From NCBI RefSeq assembly GCF_009618275.1, contig NZ_WIAD01000004.1:1-64000 (forward strand): 64,000 nt of DNA. Direction: 5' to 3'. The position numbers were made by a program, and so were the translations under genes. The DNA is from Roseimaritima sediminicola. GTDB lineage: Bacteria; Planctomycetota; Planctomycetia; Pirellulales; Pirellulaceae. This document shows, in pieces, positions 34,232-42,474 of the stretch. Within the stretch, counting starts at the first letter, position 1. Every line of letters starts with the position of its first letter. The notes under the pieces were generated by a model. It saw only the letters and a program-made list of their open reading frames with translations. It was not told the DNA's origin and searched no databases.

Positions 34232-36454
34232 CTACAACCCCCTGCCACTCGACGTTTCGATCGCCGCCAAATAGCGCGAACCGACGTTAATCAAACCCTC
34301 CGGGGTCGACGCCAGGTTACCAGCTTCCAAGCCCAGCGGCTCGAGCGCCACGCGTCCTAGGATACTTGGCACGGCCGGCGCCGTGGGCTCTCGGACATTC
34401 TGAGCACCGGGCAAGTCCACCGCTGGCGAGGGTTTGGTCAACGCGCCATCGATCGCCAGAATACCGTCGCTGGACGGCCAGTAGACAAGGCCGCCGGCCA
34501 GAGCCGCTTGGCCTCGCCCCACCGGTAGACTCTGTCCGCCGCCAAGCTGCGAGGTACCGGCGGCGGGAAAGGTCGCGGCCAGAGTTCCATGCTGTTGCTC
34601 GAACCAGTACAGTCGACGTCCGGCCAGCAGCCAATGACCGTCGACCACGCCCAGCACCTGAAAAACATCGTCACCCACCCCGGCTTCGCTGGCCCAGGAC
34701 AAGCGACCGTCCGCCGCGTCCAGACCAACCACTCGGTCGACGTCGATACCAGCAACGACCACTTGCCCCTGGTGAACCGTTAAGCCCGTCGCGAACTTCT
34801 CCGCCGAAGGTCGTGGCCGCGGGTATGGGGAATCGTCCAGTTCGGCCGTCGCGTGACGAACCAGCCAAGTCAAGCGGCCATCGCTCAGATCCACGGCGGC
34901 CGTGACGCCGTCGACATGACAGACCAGACGCTGGCCATCGAGAGCCACGGCCACGTCGCGAGTTCGAGCGATCTGACGACGGACCGGAGCGATGGCCAGC
35001 GGCGGACTGTCCCAGAGCGTTTGTCCGGTGGAGATGTCGACGCATCGCAGATGGGTCGATACGGCCGCCTCATCGATCCGCTCGATGGCAACCACCATCC
35101 GCCCCTCGCTCAGCAGCGGCACGCTGGCGAAACGGCTGTCCGGATTGGCGACCAGCGGATACCCGGTTTGCAGTCGCGCTTCCTGCTCTAGGTCCAGCAC
35201 CACCAGTTGGCTGGGCGTTGCCTGGGGACCGGCCGCGTTGCCGGGCACCATGGGGCTGCCGAAACGCGCCGCCAGCCAGCGTCCCTCGGCGGCTGCACTC
35301 CACCGCGGTATCGTCTCCACCGCCCGCACGGCCGGCCAGAAATCGCGATCCGGTGCGTAGGCGACGAACACAGGGTGCGAGCCGATCCCCGCCGGCCAGG
35401 GCTCCCCATCGTCCAGGGCGACCGCGTACAGCTCGCGGCCGGTATTCAGAAATACCTTGCCGCCGGCGACCAGCGGCAGGATGGGCGAAGGCAACGCCAG
35501 CTCGCCCGGCGGCGATGCGGGCGGCCGAATTTGCGCCGGCGGCAGTTCGCCGGCGGGCGTCGCTCGCACCCACCGCGGCCAGCTCGGGTTCGCCCGCGGC
35601 CGGCGCTGTGGCGGTTCGGCTCGCCGCCAAGATTGCGTCTGTTGCTCGAGCCACTGCAGGCGGTCCGCCACGGTGCCCCGGCGTCCCGCCAGCTCGACCG
35701 TTTGGTCGCCAAACCGCTCGGTCACCCACGCGGACCAACGTTCGGCCTGCTGTGCATCGCCCGCCAGCAGCAAGGCGTACACCATTCGCGCCCCTACCGC
35801 GCCGCCCGGAATCTGCGAACCGCGAAACGTGCCCACGGGCAACGACTGCGCGCCACCAGCGGCGGCCGCAAACGAACCGATACGCCGGAGCACCGCGATC
35901 GCACGGTGGGGTTGCCCTTGCTGCAGGGCGCGGTCGGCGATCGCCAGCAAAGCCTCATCGCCGTGACTGCTGGCCAGATAGCGATGCAGCCACGGCGTCC
36001 ATTCGGGGCGGTCGGCCTCGCGAACTCGCTGCAACTGCGTTTCGGCGGTTTGATCGTATCGGCTGCGAAACGTCCGCAAGACTTGGGGATGCTCTGCCGC
36101 GGCCGCCAGCAAGCGATCTTGCACGACCCGCGGCAGGGGCAGAAAGCTCTGGGCCAACGTATCTTTGGGACCGGTGACAGCCACCAAGCGGCCGTCGGCT
36201 TGATCGATAACGCGGACGGCCAGATCGACTGCCGCCTCGGCCTGATCCGTAAGAATAAATTGGTCCAATTGCCGCAGGTTCAGCCGCTGGGCCGGCGTGA
36301 TCTCGTACACCCGAGCGTCGTTATCGGCACCGCGAGCGGTCGCGCCGACTGCCAAGGCCCCGAGCAAGCACAGCGACAAACGGGCCAACGACAAACGGGC
36401 CAACGACAAACGGGCCAGCGCCCGACAGAAAGCGCAGTAGGAAGGAGCGTTCAT
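34232..36454 (-). CDS. exported PQQ-like beta-propeller protein
   Basis: 740-aa protein with a signal peptide (hydrophobic core 12-38, cleavage near ATARGAD). Residues ~45-290 are helical and tetratricopeptide-like (TPAQRLNLRQLDQFILTDQAEAAVDLA...). From ~325 on, PQQ-like blades appear, e.g. GKVFLNTGRELYAVALDDGE, GQVVVAGIDVDRVVGLDAADGRLSW and GLVYWPSSDGILAIDG. PQQ-like propellers in planctomycetes are usually structural, not quinoprotein enzymes, and no catalytic PQQ residues are evident. The signal peptide contains three LARLS repeats encoded by a 15-bp tandem repeat. Function unknown. Confidence 0.8.
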   Translation of the reverse strand: MNAPSYCAFCRALARLSLARLSLARLSLCLLGALAVGATARGADNDARVYEITPAQRLNLRQLDQFILTDQAEAAVDLAVRVIDQADGRLVAVTGPKDTLAQSFLPLPRVVQDRLLAAAAEHPQVLRTFRSRYDQTAETQLQRVREADRPEWTPWLHRYLASSHGDEALLAIADRALQQGQPHRAIAVLRRIGSFAAAAGGAQSLPVGTFRGSQIPGGAVGARMVYALLLAGDAQQAERWSAWVTERFGDQTVELAGRRGTVADRLQWLEQQTQSWRRAEPPQRRPRANPSWPRWVRATPAGELPPAQIRPPASPPGELALPSPILPLVAGGKVFLNTGRELYAVALDDGEPWPAGIGSHPVFVAYAPDRDFWPAVRAVETIPRWSAAAEGRWLAARFGSPMVPGNAAGPQATPSQLVVLDLEQEARLQTGYPLVANPDSRFASVPLLSEGRMVVAIERIDEAAVSTHLRCVDISTGQTLWDSPPLAIAPVRRQIARTRDVAVALDGQRLVCHVDGVTAAVDLSDGRLTWLVRHATAELDDSPYPRPRPSAEKFATGLTVHQGQVVVAGIDVDRVVGLDAADGRLSWASEAGVGDDVFQVLGVVDGHWLLAGRRLYWFEQQHGTLAATFPAAGTSQLGGGQSLPVGRGQAALAGGLVYWPSSDGILAIDGALTKPSPAVDLPGAQNVREPTAPAVPSILGRVALEPLGLEAGNLASTPEGLINVGSRYLAAIETSSGRGL
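36374..36418 (-). repeat. 15-bp tandem repeat in a signal peptide
   Basis: Three near-identical 15-bp units (CGACAAACGGGCCAA on plus) encode the LSLAR-type repeats of the signal peptide n/h region. Copy change would alter signal length by five residues. Confidence 0.9.
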
Positions 36455-36546
36455 CAGCCGATTGCGAACAGCGAAACCGGAAGCGAGTCAGAGGAAGCGT
36501 TTATTGTACCCCAGAGGAACCGCAAGAACTGAGCCGCAGGCGCTAG

Positions 36547-36648
36547 CCCAATGCCACTTCCTTTGTAGCGGAACGGCGCGAGCCGTCCGGTTTTGCGGTG
36601 CGAATCTTCACACACCGGGCGGCTTGCGCCGCTCCGCTAACGCTTCAA
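36547..36648 (+). repeat. 102-bp repeat, left copy (inverted relative to 44004)
   Basis: Starts CCCAATGCCACTTCC and ends GCTAACGCTTCAA. The reverse complement of 44004-44105 matches it with one visible difference. The two copies lie on either side of the oxidase maturation operon. Confidence 0.92.
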
Positions 36649-36658
36649 GACGCTAAGC

Positions 36659-36765
36659 ACGTCGGCATGAATCTTTCGGTGAAACCCCGCGACAACACCC
36701 TCCCGCGCAGCGGGAGGGTCGGGCTCTTAGGCCCGAGGACGGCCCTACGAAAACCCTCTCCGGGC
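36659..36765 (+). repeat. 107-bp repeat, copy B
   Basis: Second copy of the segment at 9645-9751, same orientation, about three differences. Confidence 0.9.
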
Positions 36766-36847
36766 CTAAGAGCCCGACTCTCCCAGAGGGAGAGTAAAGC
36801 CGAATCAAATGTTGCGACGTGCTTAGCGCGTTCGGCTCAGGAGAACG

Positions 36848-37306
36848 TCACACGTAGATCTGATACAGCATCAGATACACGATCACGCCGGTGACCGAAA
36901 CGTACAACCAGATCGGATAGGCCCAGCGGACCAGTCGCCGGTGGGCGGCGCGGCGGTCTTTCAATCCCAACACGGCGGCCCAGATCGCCAGCACCGGGAC
37001 GGTGATCGCCAACGGGATATGCGTCATCAAGACGATCAGGTACACGAAAAACGCGCCTCGCGAAGCCACCTCGGGGTCCCGCGGAAACGATTTATTTGCC
37101 TGACCGGTCGTTTCCAGCAGCGCGAACTTGTGCAGCACGTACAGCCCCAGAAACGCGGTGCTCATCGCCAGCGCCGTGAGCATCAGGTTGCGGTGCGCGG
37201 TGATGTTACCGCGTTTGACCTGCCACAGGGCGAGCAGCAGCAGGACCGTGGCCGTGGCGTTCAGCGACGCCGTGGCGTGCGGCAAATTTTCGGCTAACCA
37301 CTGCAT
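36848..37306 (-). CDS. DUF420 family membrane protein
   Basis: 152-aa protein with four to five transmembrane helices: LNATATVLLLLALWQVKRGNITAHRNLML is the typical DUF420 N-terminal half, followed by VYLIVLMTHIPLAITVPVLAIW and a C-terminal helix ending VYLMLYQIYV. DUF420 proteins (YozB/CtaG-like) are found in cytochrome oxidase assembly clusters, which agrees with its place as last gene after SCO (2-bp gap). Exact role unknown; a copper or heme handling function is inferred from context and the His residues facing the helices. Confidence 0.85.
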   Translation of the reverse strand: MQWLAENLPHATASLNATATVLLLLALWQVKRGNITAHRNLMLTALAMSTAFLGLYVLHKFALLETTGQANKSFPRDPEVASRGAFFVYLIVLMTHIPLAITVPVLAIWAAVLGLKDRRAAHRRLVRWAYPIWLYVSVTGVIVYLMLYQIYV

Positions 37307-37308
37307 GC

Positions 37309-38022
37309 TCAGGCCGCGTCCCCGCCCTGCTCGCCGGCTTCTACCGTCGCGTCTTGTTGTTGCTCGAGCATCGCGGCGATGTCTTTCTTCAAACGGCGAA
37401 AGGATCGCGGTTCGTTCCAGTGATACAAACCATCGATCTCGCCCTCGGCGTCCACCAAAATAAATCGTTCGGTGTGCTGCAGATTCGAGGACACCTGAAA
37501 CACCTCCGCGCCCACTCGCTGGACATAGATCGGATCATCGGCCGTCAGAAACAGCCACTGCTCGGGGTCGGCACCAAACCGTGCGGCGTACTCCCGCAGC
37601 TTTTCGGGCGTGTCGTTTTCCGGGTCGACGCTGATCGACAGGAACTTGACGTCCTGGCCGTCGAACGCCTCCTGCAACTCACCCAGTTTCTGGTTCTGCG
37701 TCACGCAAATGCTCGGACACAGCGTGAAGAAAAAGCTGACCACATAGGGCTGGCCCTTCAGCGACTCGCTGCTGACCGTGCTGCCGTCCCGCTCGGTGAA
37801 TTCGAAGGACTGCAACCAATCGTCGCCCGGTTCCAACTGGGGCTTCGGCGGCGGCTCCAAGCGTGTCGGCCGATCGGGATCGATAAAATCCTCGCCCGCG
37901 GGGACCTCGAGCGGTCCCTCGTCCACACCAGCGGTCTCGACGGGCCCGCGCAGACCACGGATTGCAAAGCCGATCCCGAGACCGACCAACAAAATAATGA
38001 CGATGTGAATCGCAGTACGCAT
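37309..38022 (-). CDS. SCO family copper chaperone for cytochrome oxidase
   Basis: 237-aa protein from the ATG at 38022, which shares a base with the upstream permease stop (TGATG). An N-terminal membrane anchor (IHIVIILLVGLGIGFAI) is followed by a thioredoxin-fold domain with the copper-binding CPSIC motif (FFFTLCPSICVTQNQ) and the distal His in LQHTERFILVD. SCO proteins deliver or reduce copper for the CuA site of subunit II. Its operon with heme A and heme O synthases supports that role. Confidence 0.93.
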   Translation of the reverse strand: MRTAIHIVIILLVGLGIGFAIRGLRGPVETAGVDEGPLEVPAGEDFIDPDRPTRLEPPPKPQLEPGDDWLQSFEFTERDGSTVSSESLKGQPYVVSFFFTLCPSICVTQNQKLGELQEAFDGQDVKFLSISVDPENDTPEKLREYAARFGADPEQWLFLTADDPIYVQRVGAEVFQVSSNLQHTERFILVDAEGEIDGLYHWNEPRSFRRLKKDIAAMLEQQQDATVEAGEQGGDAA

Positions 38023-38933
38023 CAGGCCACCAAATCCGCTTTCTTGCTGCCTCGCATCAAAACCCAAGCGATGCCCAACATCGCTGCCATAAATAGTACG
38101 CTGACCGTCCAGTTGATTTGCGACGAGGGTGCGAAACCTTGAGCGGCGAATTCAACCGACGGATACAGCAGATGCCGCATCTCGGTCAAACCGTACGTCA
38201 ACGGATTGGCTCGCATCACCCAGCCCAGTGCGGCCTGGCCCCAACCCAGCGGAGCCTCGGCTGTGCCGACGGGCACCGGAAAGAAGGCGCCACTGAGCAA
38301 CCACATGGGCATCAGCCCGAGCATCATGATTGCGTGAAACCCTTGGGTGCTGTCCATCGGCCAGGCCACGATCATGCCCAGCCCACACATCGCCAACGCC
38401 AACACCGCCAGCAGCAGCATCAGCGGCAGCACCGAAGCGGTCAGCGGCGCGGTCCCGAAGGCGTAGACCAGGGCCAGAAAGATCGCCGCCTGGGCCCACG
38501 CGATGGCTCCGCCGCCGACGACTTTGCCGATCAGCACCGGCCAGCGTCCCACCGGCGCGACCAGGACCGCCTGCATGAATCCCTCACGGCGGTCCTCGAT
38601 CACGGAGATAGTCGCAAAGATAGCCGTGAACAGGACGATCAGGGCCACCGTGCCGGGCAGGAAGAACTGCAGAAAGTCCTGTCCGCCGGCCGCTTCGAAC
38701 GAACCGCGCAGTCCGGTCCCGAAGAGCAACCAGAACAGCAGCGGCTGGACGATCGCGGCGACCACGCGGTTTTTCTGCCGGAAGAAACGCACCCACTCGC
38801 GGCGGGCCAGCATCCAAGCGGCCGCCCAGCCGCTGGGACGATACGTCGCGAGAGCCTCCGCGGGGGCCGTCCGATCTTGGGATGGCGGCGTGGCGGCGGT
38901 CGAAACGGGTTCAGGGGGAGTCGTGGTCGCCAT
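38022..38933 (-). CDS. ABC-2 type transporter permease
   Basis: 303-aa permease with about six helices of the ABC-2 type (NodJ/DrrB-like), starting after a ~40-residue cytoplasmic segment. The loop ISVIEDRREGFMQAVLVAPVGRW is the hallmark of this family. It pairs with the ATPase encoded 12 bp upstream. The placement inside a heme A/SCO operon suggests a substrate linked to oxidase assembly, but nothing in the sequence identifies it. Confidence 0.9.
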   Translation of the reverse strand: MATTTPPEPVSTAATPPSQDRTAPAEALATYRPSGWAAAWMLARREWVRFFRQKNRVVAAIVQPLLFWLLFGTGLRGSFEAAGGQDFLQFFLPGTVALIVLFTAIFATISVIEDRREGFMQAVLVAPVGRWPVLIGKVVGGGAIAWAQAAIFLALVYAFGTAPLTASVLPLMLLLAVLALAMCGLGMIVAWPMDSTQGFHAIMMLGLMPMWLLSGAFFPVPVGTAEAPLGWGQAALGWVMRANPLTYGLTEMRHLLYPSVEFAAQGFAPSSQINWTVSVLFMAAMLGIAWVLMRGSKKADLVA

Positions 38934-38945
38934 CGTGTATTGTCG

Positions 38946-39929
38946 TTATTCCTGCGAACTCGAAGGGGCCCAGAAGCGGTGCCCGGTCTTTGCGATAAAT
39001 ACGTCTTCCAGGCCCGGTCGTCCCACGGTAATCGAACGGGCCGCGGTGCCCAACAACTCGGCCAACTGCGGCACCAAGGCGGCCGGGTTGTCGCTGTGGA
39101 TGCGCAGCTGGTTTTGCATCCGCTGGCACTCAACGCCCAACTGCTGGCTGATCCGCCGCTGGAGCCCCTCATCGGGATCGCAGACGACCGTCACCAGGCC
39201 TTCGCCCAGTTCCGCCTGCAGGGCATCGGGAGCCCCTTCGGCGATGACGCGTCCCTCGTGCAGGATCGCCAAGCGATCGGCCTTCTCGGCCTCTTCCAGC
39301 AAATGCGTGGTCAACAGAATGGTCATGCCTTCGCCGGCCATCGAACGCAGCACTTCCCACAGGTCCAAGCGAGCACCCGGGTCGAGTCCCGTGCTGGGTT
39401 CGTCCAACAACAACACGCGCGGCCGATGCAGCATGCCCTTGGCCAGTTCGACCCGCCGCTTGAGGCCGCCGGACAGCCGCTCGCAGAATTCACCGCGGCG
39501 GTCCAGCAATCCCAATTGCCCGAGCACCTCGTCGCGTCGCTGCCGAAGCGTCGCGCCGGACAATCCATACAGCGCCGCCTGACAGCCGACGTTCTCGTCG
39601 ACCGTCAGTTTCTTGTCCAAACTGGGCGACTGGAACACGATCCCGATCCGCCGGCGAACGTCCAAGGGGTCCGACACCTCGGCCCCGGCCACCGTGATCC
39701 GGCCGGACTGCAGGGGCATCAGCGTCGAAATCAATCGGAACAGCGTGGTCTTGCCGCTGCCGTTGGGTCCCAGCAAGGCGTAGATCTGGCCGCTGGCGAC
39801 GTTCAGGTCCACGCCATCGAGTGCCGTGTGATCGCCATAGCGATGGCGAACACCGCTGACCTGAATCGCGGCACCGGTCGCATCGACCGCGGCGGCGTCA
39901 TGAGGAAGGCTTTCCGTCGTGGGGTTCAC
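38946..39929 (-). CDS. ABC transporter ATP-binding protein
   Basis: 327-aa ATPase starting at a GTG. Walker A GPNGSGKTT, the Q-loop (IVFQSPSLD), signature LSGGLKRRVELAKGM, Walker B RVLLLDEPSTGLDPG and the H-loop (LLTTHLL) are intact. The C-terminal ~80 residues resemble the DrrA/NodI-type accessory domain. It belongs to the drug/antibiotic-export type subfamily with the permease gene downstream. A 129-bp gap separates it from ctaB, the longest inside the operon. Confidence 0.93.
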   Translation of the reverse strand: MNPTTESLPHDAAAVDATGAAIQVSGVRHRYGDHTALDGVDLNVASGQIYALLGPNGSGKTTLFRLISTLMPLQSGRITVAGAEVSDPLDVRRRIGIVFQSPSLDKKLTVDENVGCQAALYGLSGATLRQRRDEVLGQLGLLDRRGEFCERLSGGLKRRVELAKGMLHRPRVLLLDEPSTGLDPGARLDLWEVLRSMAGEGMTILLTTHLLEEAEKADRLAILHEGRVIAEGAPDALQAELGEGLVTVVCDPDEGLQRRISQQLGVECQRMQNQLRIHSDNPAALVPQLAELLGTAARSITVGRPGLEDVFIAKTGHRFWAPSSSQE

Positions 39930-40058
39930 AGCGAAATCATCGGTAGGAGGGAAAGGAATTCATTCGGCCGGCTCGGGGTTGCAGGCTCCGCCGTCGGGCC
40001 CGGTCCGGCGAGCGGTCGAGACGCTCGCCCAAGCGCGGGCCGCGCTTTCGGCAATCTC

Positions 40059-41159
40059 TCAACCCATCAAGGCGGCGAGCACCAGGACCACCATGGCCAG
40101 TGGCAACTGAATCAGCGAAGCGCGCATCATCCGCCGCGCCGCGGCATCGGTCCGCTGGCGAGCAAACCGGCAAGCGTCGCGGACCAAACCATAGGAGACC
40201 GCCAGCATCAATGCGGCCAGCACCAGGGCCGTCGCTCCGCTGCTGAGCGATGCGACCAAGGCCAGCAAAACGCCGACCAACGCCACGGCTCCGACCACCG
40301 ACTGGGCGGCGGCACTGCGGCCGCTGGGTTCGACAACCGGAGTCATCATAAATCCCGCTTCGCCGTACTCCCGCCGGTACATCCAGGCGATGGCCATAAA
40401 GTGCGGGTACTGCCAGGCCACCAACACGGCGACCAACAACCAACCTTCGAGCGCTGCGGCGCTGCCGCCGGCGGCCGTGTAACCGATCATCATCGGCAAC
40501 GCTCCGGACACCGCGCCGACGGTGGTGTTCCAGGAGGTGCGAGTCTTCATCGGCGTATAGATCACCACGTAGGTCAACCAGGTGGCCACGCCGAACAGGG
40601 CCGGCACCACGCCCACGGTCGCCGCCAACAGCCACGTCCCGGCGATGCCCAGGATCGCGCAGTACAGCCCTGCCGCCGCCGTGGTCACGCGTCCGGCGGG
40701 CAGCGGACGATTTCGCGTGCGACGCATGTTGCGGTCGATCCGCCGCTCCCAAATCTGATTCATCACTCCCGCACTGGCGCCCACCAGTCCGGTGCCCAGC
40801 AACGTGTACAGCAGCACCAGGCCGGTCAACTCGCGACCGGCTGCGGCCACGGCGGCCACGGCCGCGGTCACCAAAACCATGACCACGATCCGCGGCTTGG
40901 TCAGAGCCAGGTAGTCGCGACGGAGCTGCAGCGCACGCGTGAGCTCGCGCTCGGTCACGGGGCGATCCACCAGGCCAGCCCGTTCGGCCGGTTCGGCCGG
41001 TTCGGCCGGTTCGGCGGCGCTGTCGGCCCCCGGCGAAGCGTCCGCACGGGCATCGTCCCCGGGGCCCGCCTGAGCGGAGGTTGCCTGGGCCGGCGGCGGC
41101 GTCGTTTTGTTCACAGCACGCGTCACGCGGGCCGGGGATGGCGGAGCAGCCAAGCTCAT
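40059..41159 (-). CDS. ctaB: heme O synthase (protoheme IX farnesyltransferase)
   Basis: UbiA-family prenyltransferase, 366 aa from the ATG at 41159 (ATGA overlap with ctaA). It transfers farnesyl to heme b. About eight helices; the first catalytic motif is NQIWERRIDRNMRRTRNRPLP, with Glu in place of the first Asp as in COX10-like enzymes, and the second is near WQYPHFMAIAWMYRREYG. An N-terminal ~95-residue cytoplasmic extension is rich in Ala/Pro/Glu and contains AEP repeats encoded by a 9-bp tandem repeat. The frame is open far upstream over ctaA, but the overlap decides the start. Confidence 0.92.
   Translation of the reverse strand: MSLAAPPSPARVTRAVNKTTPPPAQATSAQAGPGDDARADASPGADSAAEPAEPAEPAERAGLVDRPVTERELTRALQLRRDYLALTKPRIVVMVLVTAAVAAVAAAGRELTGLVLLYTLLGTGLVGASAGVMNQIWERRIDRNMRRTRNRPLPAGRVTTAAAGLYCAILGIAGTWLLAATVGVVPALFGVATWLTYVVIYTPMKTRTSWNTTVGAVSGALPMMIGYTAAGGSAAALEGWLLVAVLVAWQYPHFMAIAWMYRREYGEAGFMMTPVVEPSGRSAAAQSVVGAVALVGVLLALVASLSSGATALVLAALMLAVSYGLVRDACRFARQRTDAAARRMMRASLIQLPLAMVVLVLAALMG
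40983..41018 (-). repeat. 9-bp tandem repeat in ctaB N-terminal extension
   Basis: Three perfect units of TTCGGCCGG and a fourth partial one encode the AEP triplets of the ctaB extension. Unit length preserves the frame. Confidence 0.9.
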
Positions 41160-42301
41160 CGTTCCAGAGGTCTCATGGGTGCGAGGGAAGTGCCAGAAAT
41201 TGCTGTGCGGGCCGTCGCGGTGCGGGCCAGATGCCGCAAGCGGACGCACCGCGTGGCCAGCAGAACCGCCATGGCCAGGATCAACGAACCGGTCGCGACG
41301 TGGCCGCAGACGATGAACGATCCCCAAAACGACTTGGCATGCACCAAGTATCGGGCCGTGTAGCCGAAGTTCTGAAACATGGGGAAGCCATAATTGACCA
41401 CCCACGTCGACAAGCCCAGCAAAATCTGTATCGACACCAATCCTAGCAGCAGCATGGCCGGTTGCGACAGCGTCATTTCGCCGCACTTGCGGATTCGCAC
41501 CCAGAAAACGACGCAGACCGCCCAAATCACGAAAGCTAGCAAGACGTGAGCGGCCACGGTGTGCGTGAATTGCTGCGGCGGGGCGGCCATGCTGACGTGC
41601 CGCAACTGGGCACCGAGCACCAACTGGACGTAGGCCATCAGGATCAGCGCAAAGGCGGTGACGGTCACGCCCCGTGTGGCTCCGCGCGGATCGGTCGAAA
41701 CCACGGCGGCCGCATCGCCCGAACCGGACTCGTCGCCTCCGCCGGCGGCTTCCGCTGGCTTGCTCGCCCGCCGACGGACCAGCTTCACCGGCTTCTGGCG
41801 GCCGGTCCACCACCACCGCCCGGTGGCCACAGCCAGAACGGTAAAGGCGGCGAAGACGATCGGAGCGGTACAGCCGTGAACCATGGCCAGCACGCGATCA
41901 CTCAGCACCACACGCATGCCGCCCAGCACACCCTGGACGATCACCAGGACCAACCCGGCGACCGCCAGCGTTTGAACCCAGCGCCGGCGTTCGCTGTAAA
42001 AGGCCACCACGACCACGGCGATGGCGACCACGCCCACCAACATCCCCAGCAGGCGATGCCCGTGTTCGATAAACAAATCAAACGGCCCGGACAGCCACGT
42101 CGACACCGGGTACAGCAACAGGTTGTCGCCATAGGTATTGGGCCAGTCCGGGACGCTCATCCCGGCATCGGTGGTCGTTACCAGCGACCCCACCCAGACC
42201 AGCGGCCACAGCAAACCCAACAGGGCCAGGGTCCAGCGGAATAGCCACGGCCGATAAACGAACGGTGGCGTAACCGACGTCGACGATTCGTGCTGTTTCA
42301 C
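41156..42301 (-). CDS. ctaA: heme A synthase (COX15/CtaA type)
   Basis: 381-aa, eight-helix membrane protein that oxidises heme O to heme A. Heme-ligand histidines typical of the family stand in FIEHGHRLLG, MVHGCTAPIVF, QFTHTVAAHVLL and IVCGHVATGS. A Gly/Ser-rich insertion (AAGGGDESGSGDAAA) lies in the cytoplasmic loop between the two four-helix halves. The start is a GTG in a GTGA overlap with the stop of the 58-aa gene; the frame is open further upstream, but that stretch is the small gene in another frame. Confidence 0.92.
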   Translation of the reverse strand: MKQHESSTSVTPPFVYRPWLFRWTLALLGLLWPLVWVGSLVTTTDAGMSVPDWPNTYGDNLLLYPVSTWLSGPFDLFIEHGHRLLGMLVGVVAIAVVVVAFYSERRRWVQTLAVAGLVLVIVQGVLGGMRVVLSDRVLAMVHGCTAPIVFAAFTVLAVATGRWWWTGRQKPVKLVRRRASKPAEAAGGGDESGSGDAAAVVSTDPRGATRGVTVTAFALILMAYVQLVLGAQLRHVSMAAPPQQFTHTVAAHVLLAFVIWAVCVVFWVRIRKCGEMTLSQPAMLLLGLVSIQILLGLSTWVVNYGFPMFQNFGYTARYLVHAKSFWGSFIVCGHVATGSLILAMAVLLATRCVRLRHLARTATARTAISGTSLAPMRPLER

Positions 42302-42474
42302 CGCGTGCGCCTCGCTGCCAATCGCTCGCCCAAAATCCCACCTGCCACGCTTCCCGCAGCGCCGAAGATGGCTCCAGGAATCATGCCGCCAAATCCCAAC
42401 GACCACATCAGGATCAATCCCAACACCAATCCCGACAAGGCAAATACTCTTCGATACCCCTGCTCTCCCATCAT
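42298..42474 (-). CDS. 58-residue membrane protein in the oxidase maturation operon
   Basis: Between the cytochrome c gene and ctaA an uninterrupted frame of 58 codons starts at ATG 42474 (sharing a base with the upstream TGA; a second ATG follows at once) and ends in a GTGA overlap with ctaA. The product begins MMGEQGYRRVFALSGLVLG, has a hydrophobic helix (~11-29), a Gly-rich second hydrophobic stretch (GGMIPGAIFGAAGSVAGGIL) and a basic tail (ERLAARRTR). Precise coupling on both sides argues that it is translated. I do not recognise its family; it resembles small glycine-zipper membrane proteins. Confidence 0.7.
   Translation of the reverse strand: MMGEQGYRRVFALSGLVLGLILMWSLGFGGMIPGAIFGAAGSVAGGILGERLAARRTR

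Larger units (their letters stand above)
36455..36847. other. 393-bp gene-free region with two longer repeats
   Basis: It contains the 102-bp segment 36547-36648 (inverted copy at 44004-44105) and the 107-bp segment 36659-36765 (second copy at 9645), followed by a CGGGCTCTTAGGCCCG/CGGGCCTAAGAGCCCG inverted repeat around the end of the latter. No gene is seen. It is downstream of the cytochrome oxidase maturation operon. Confidence 0.8.
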
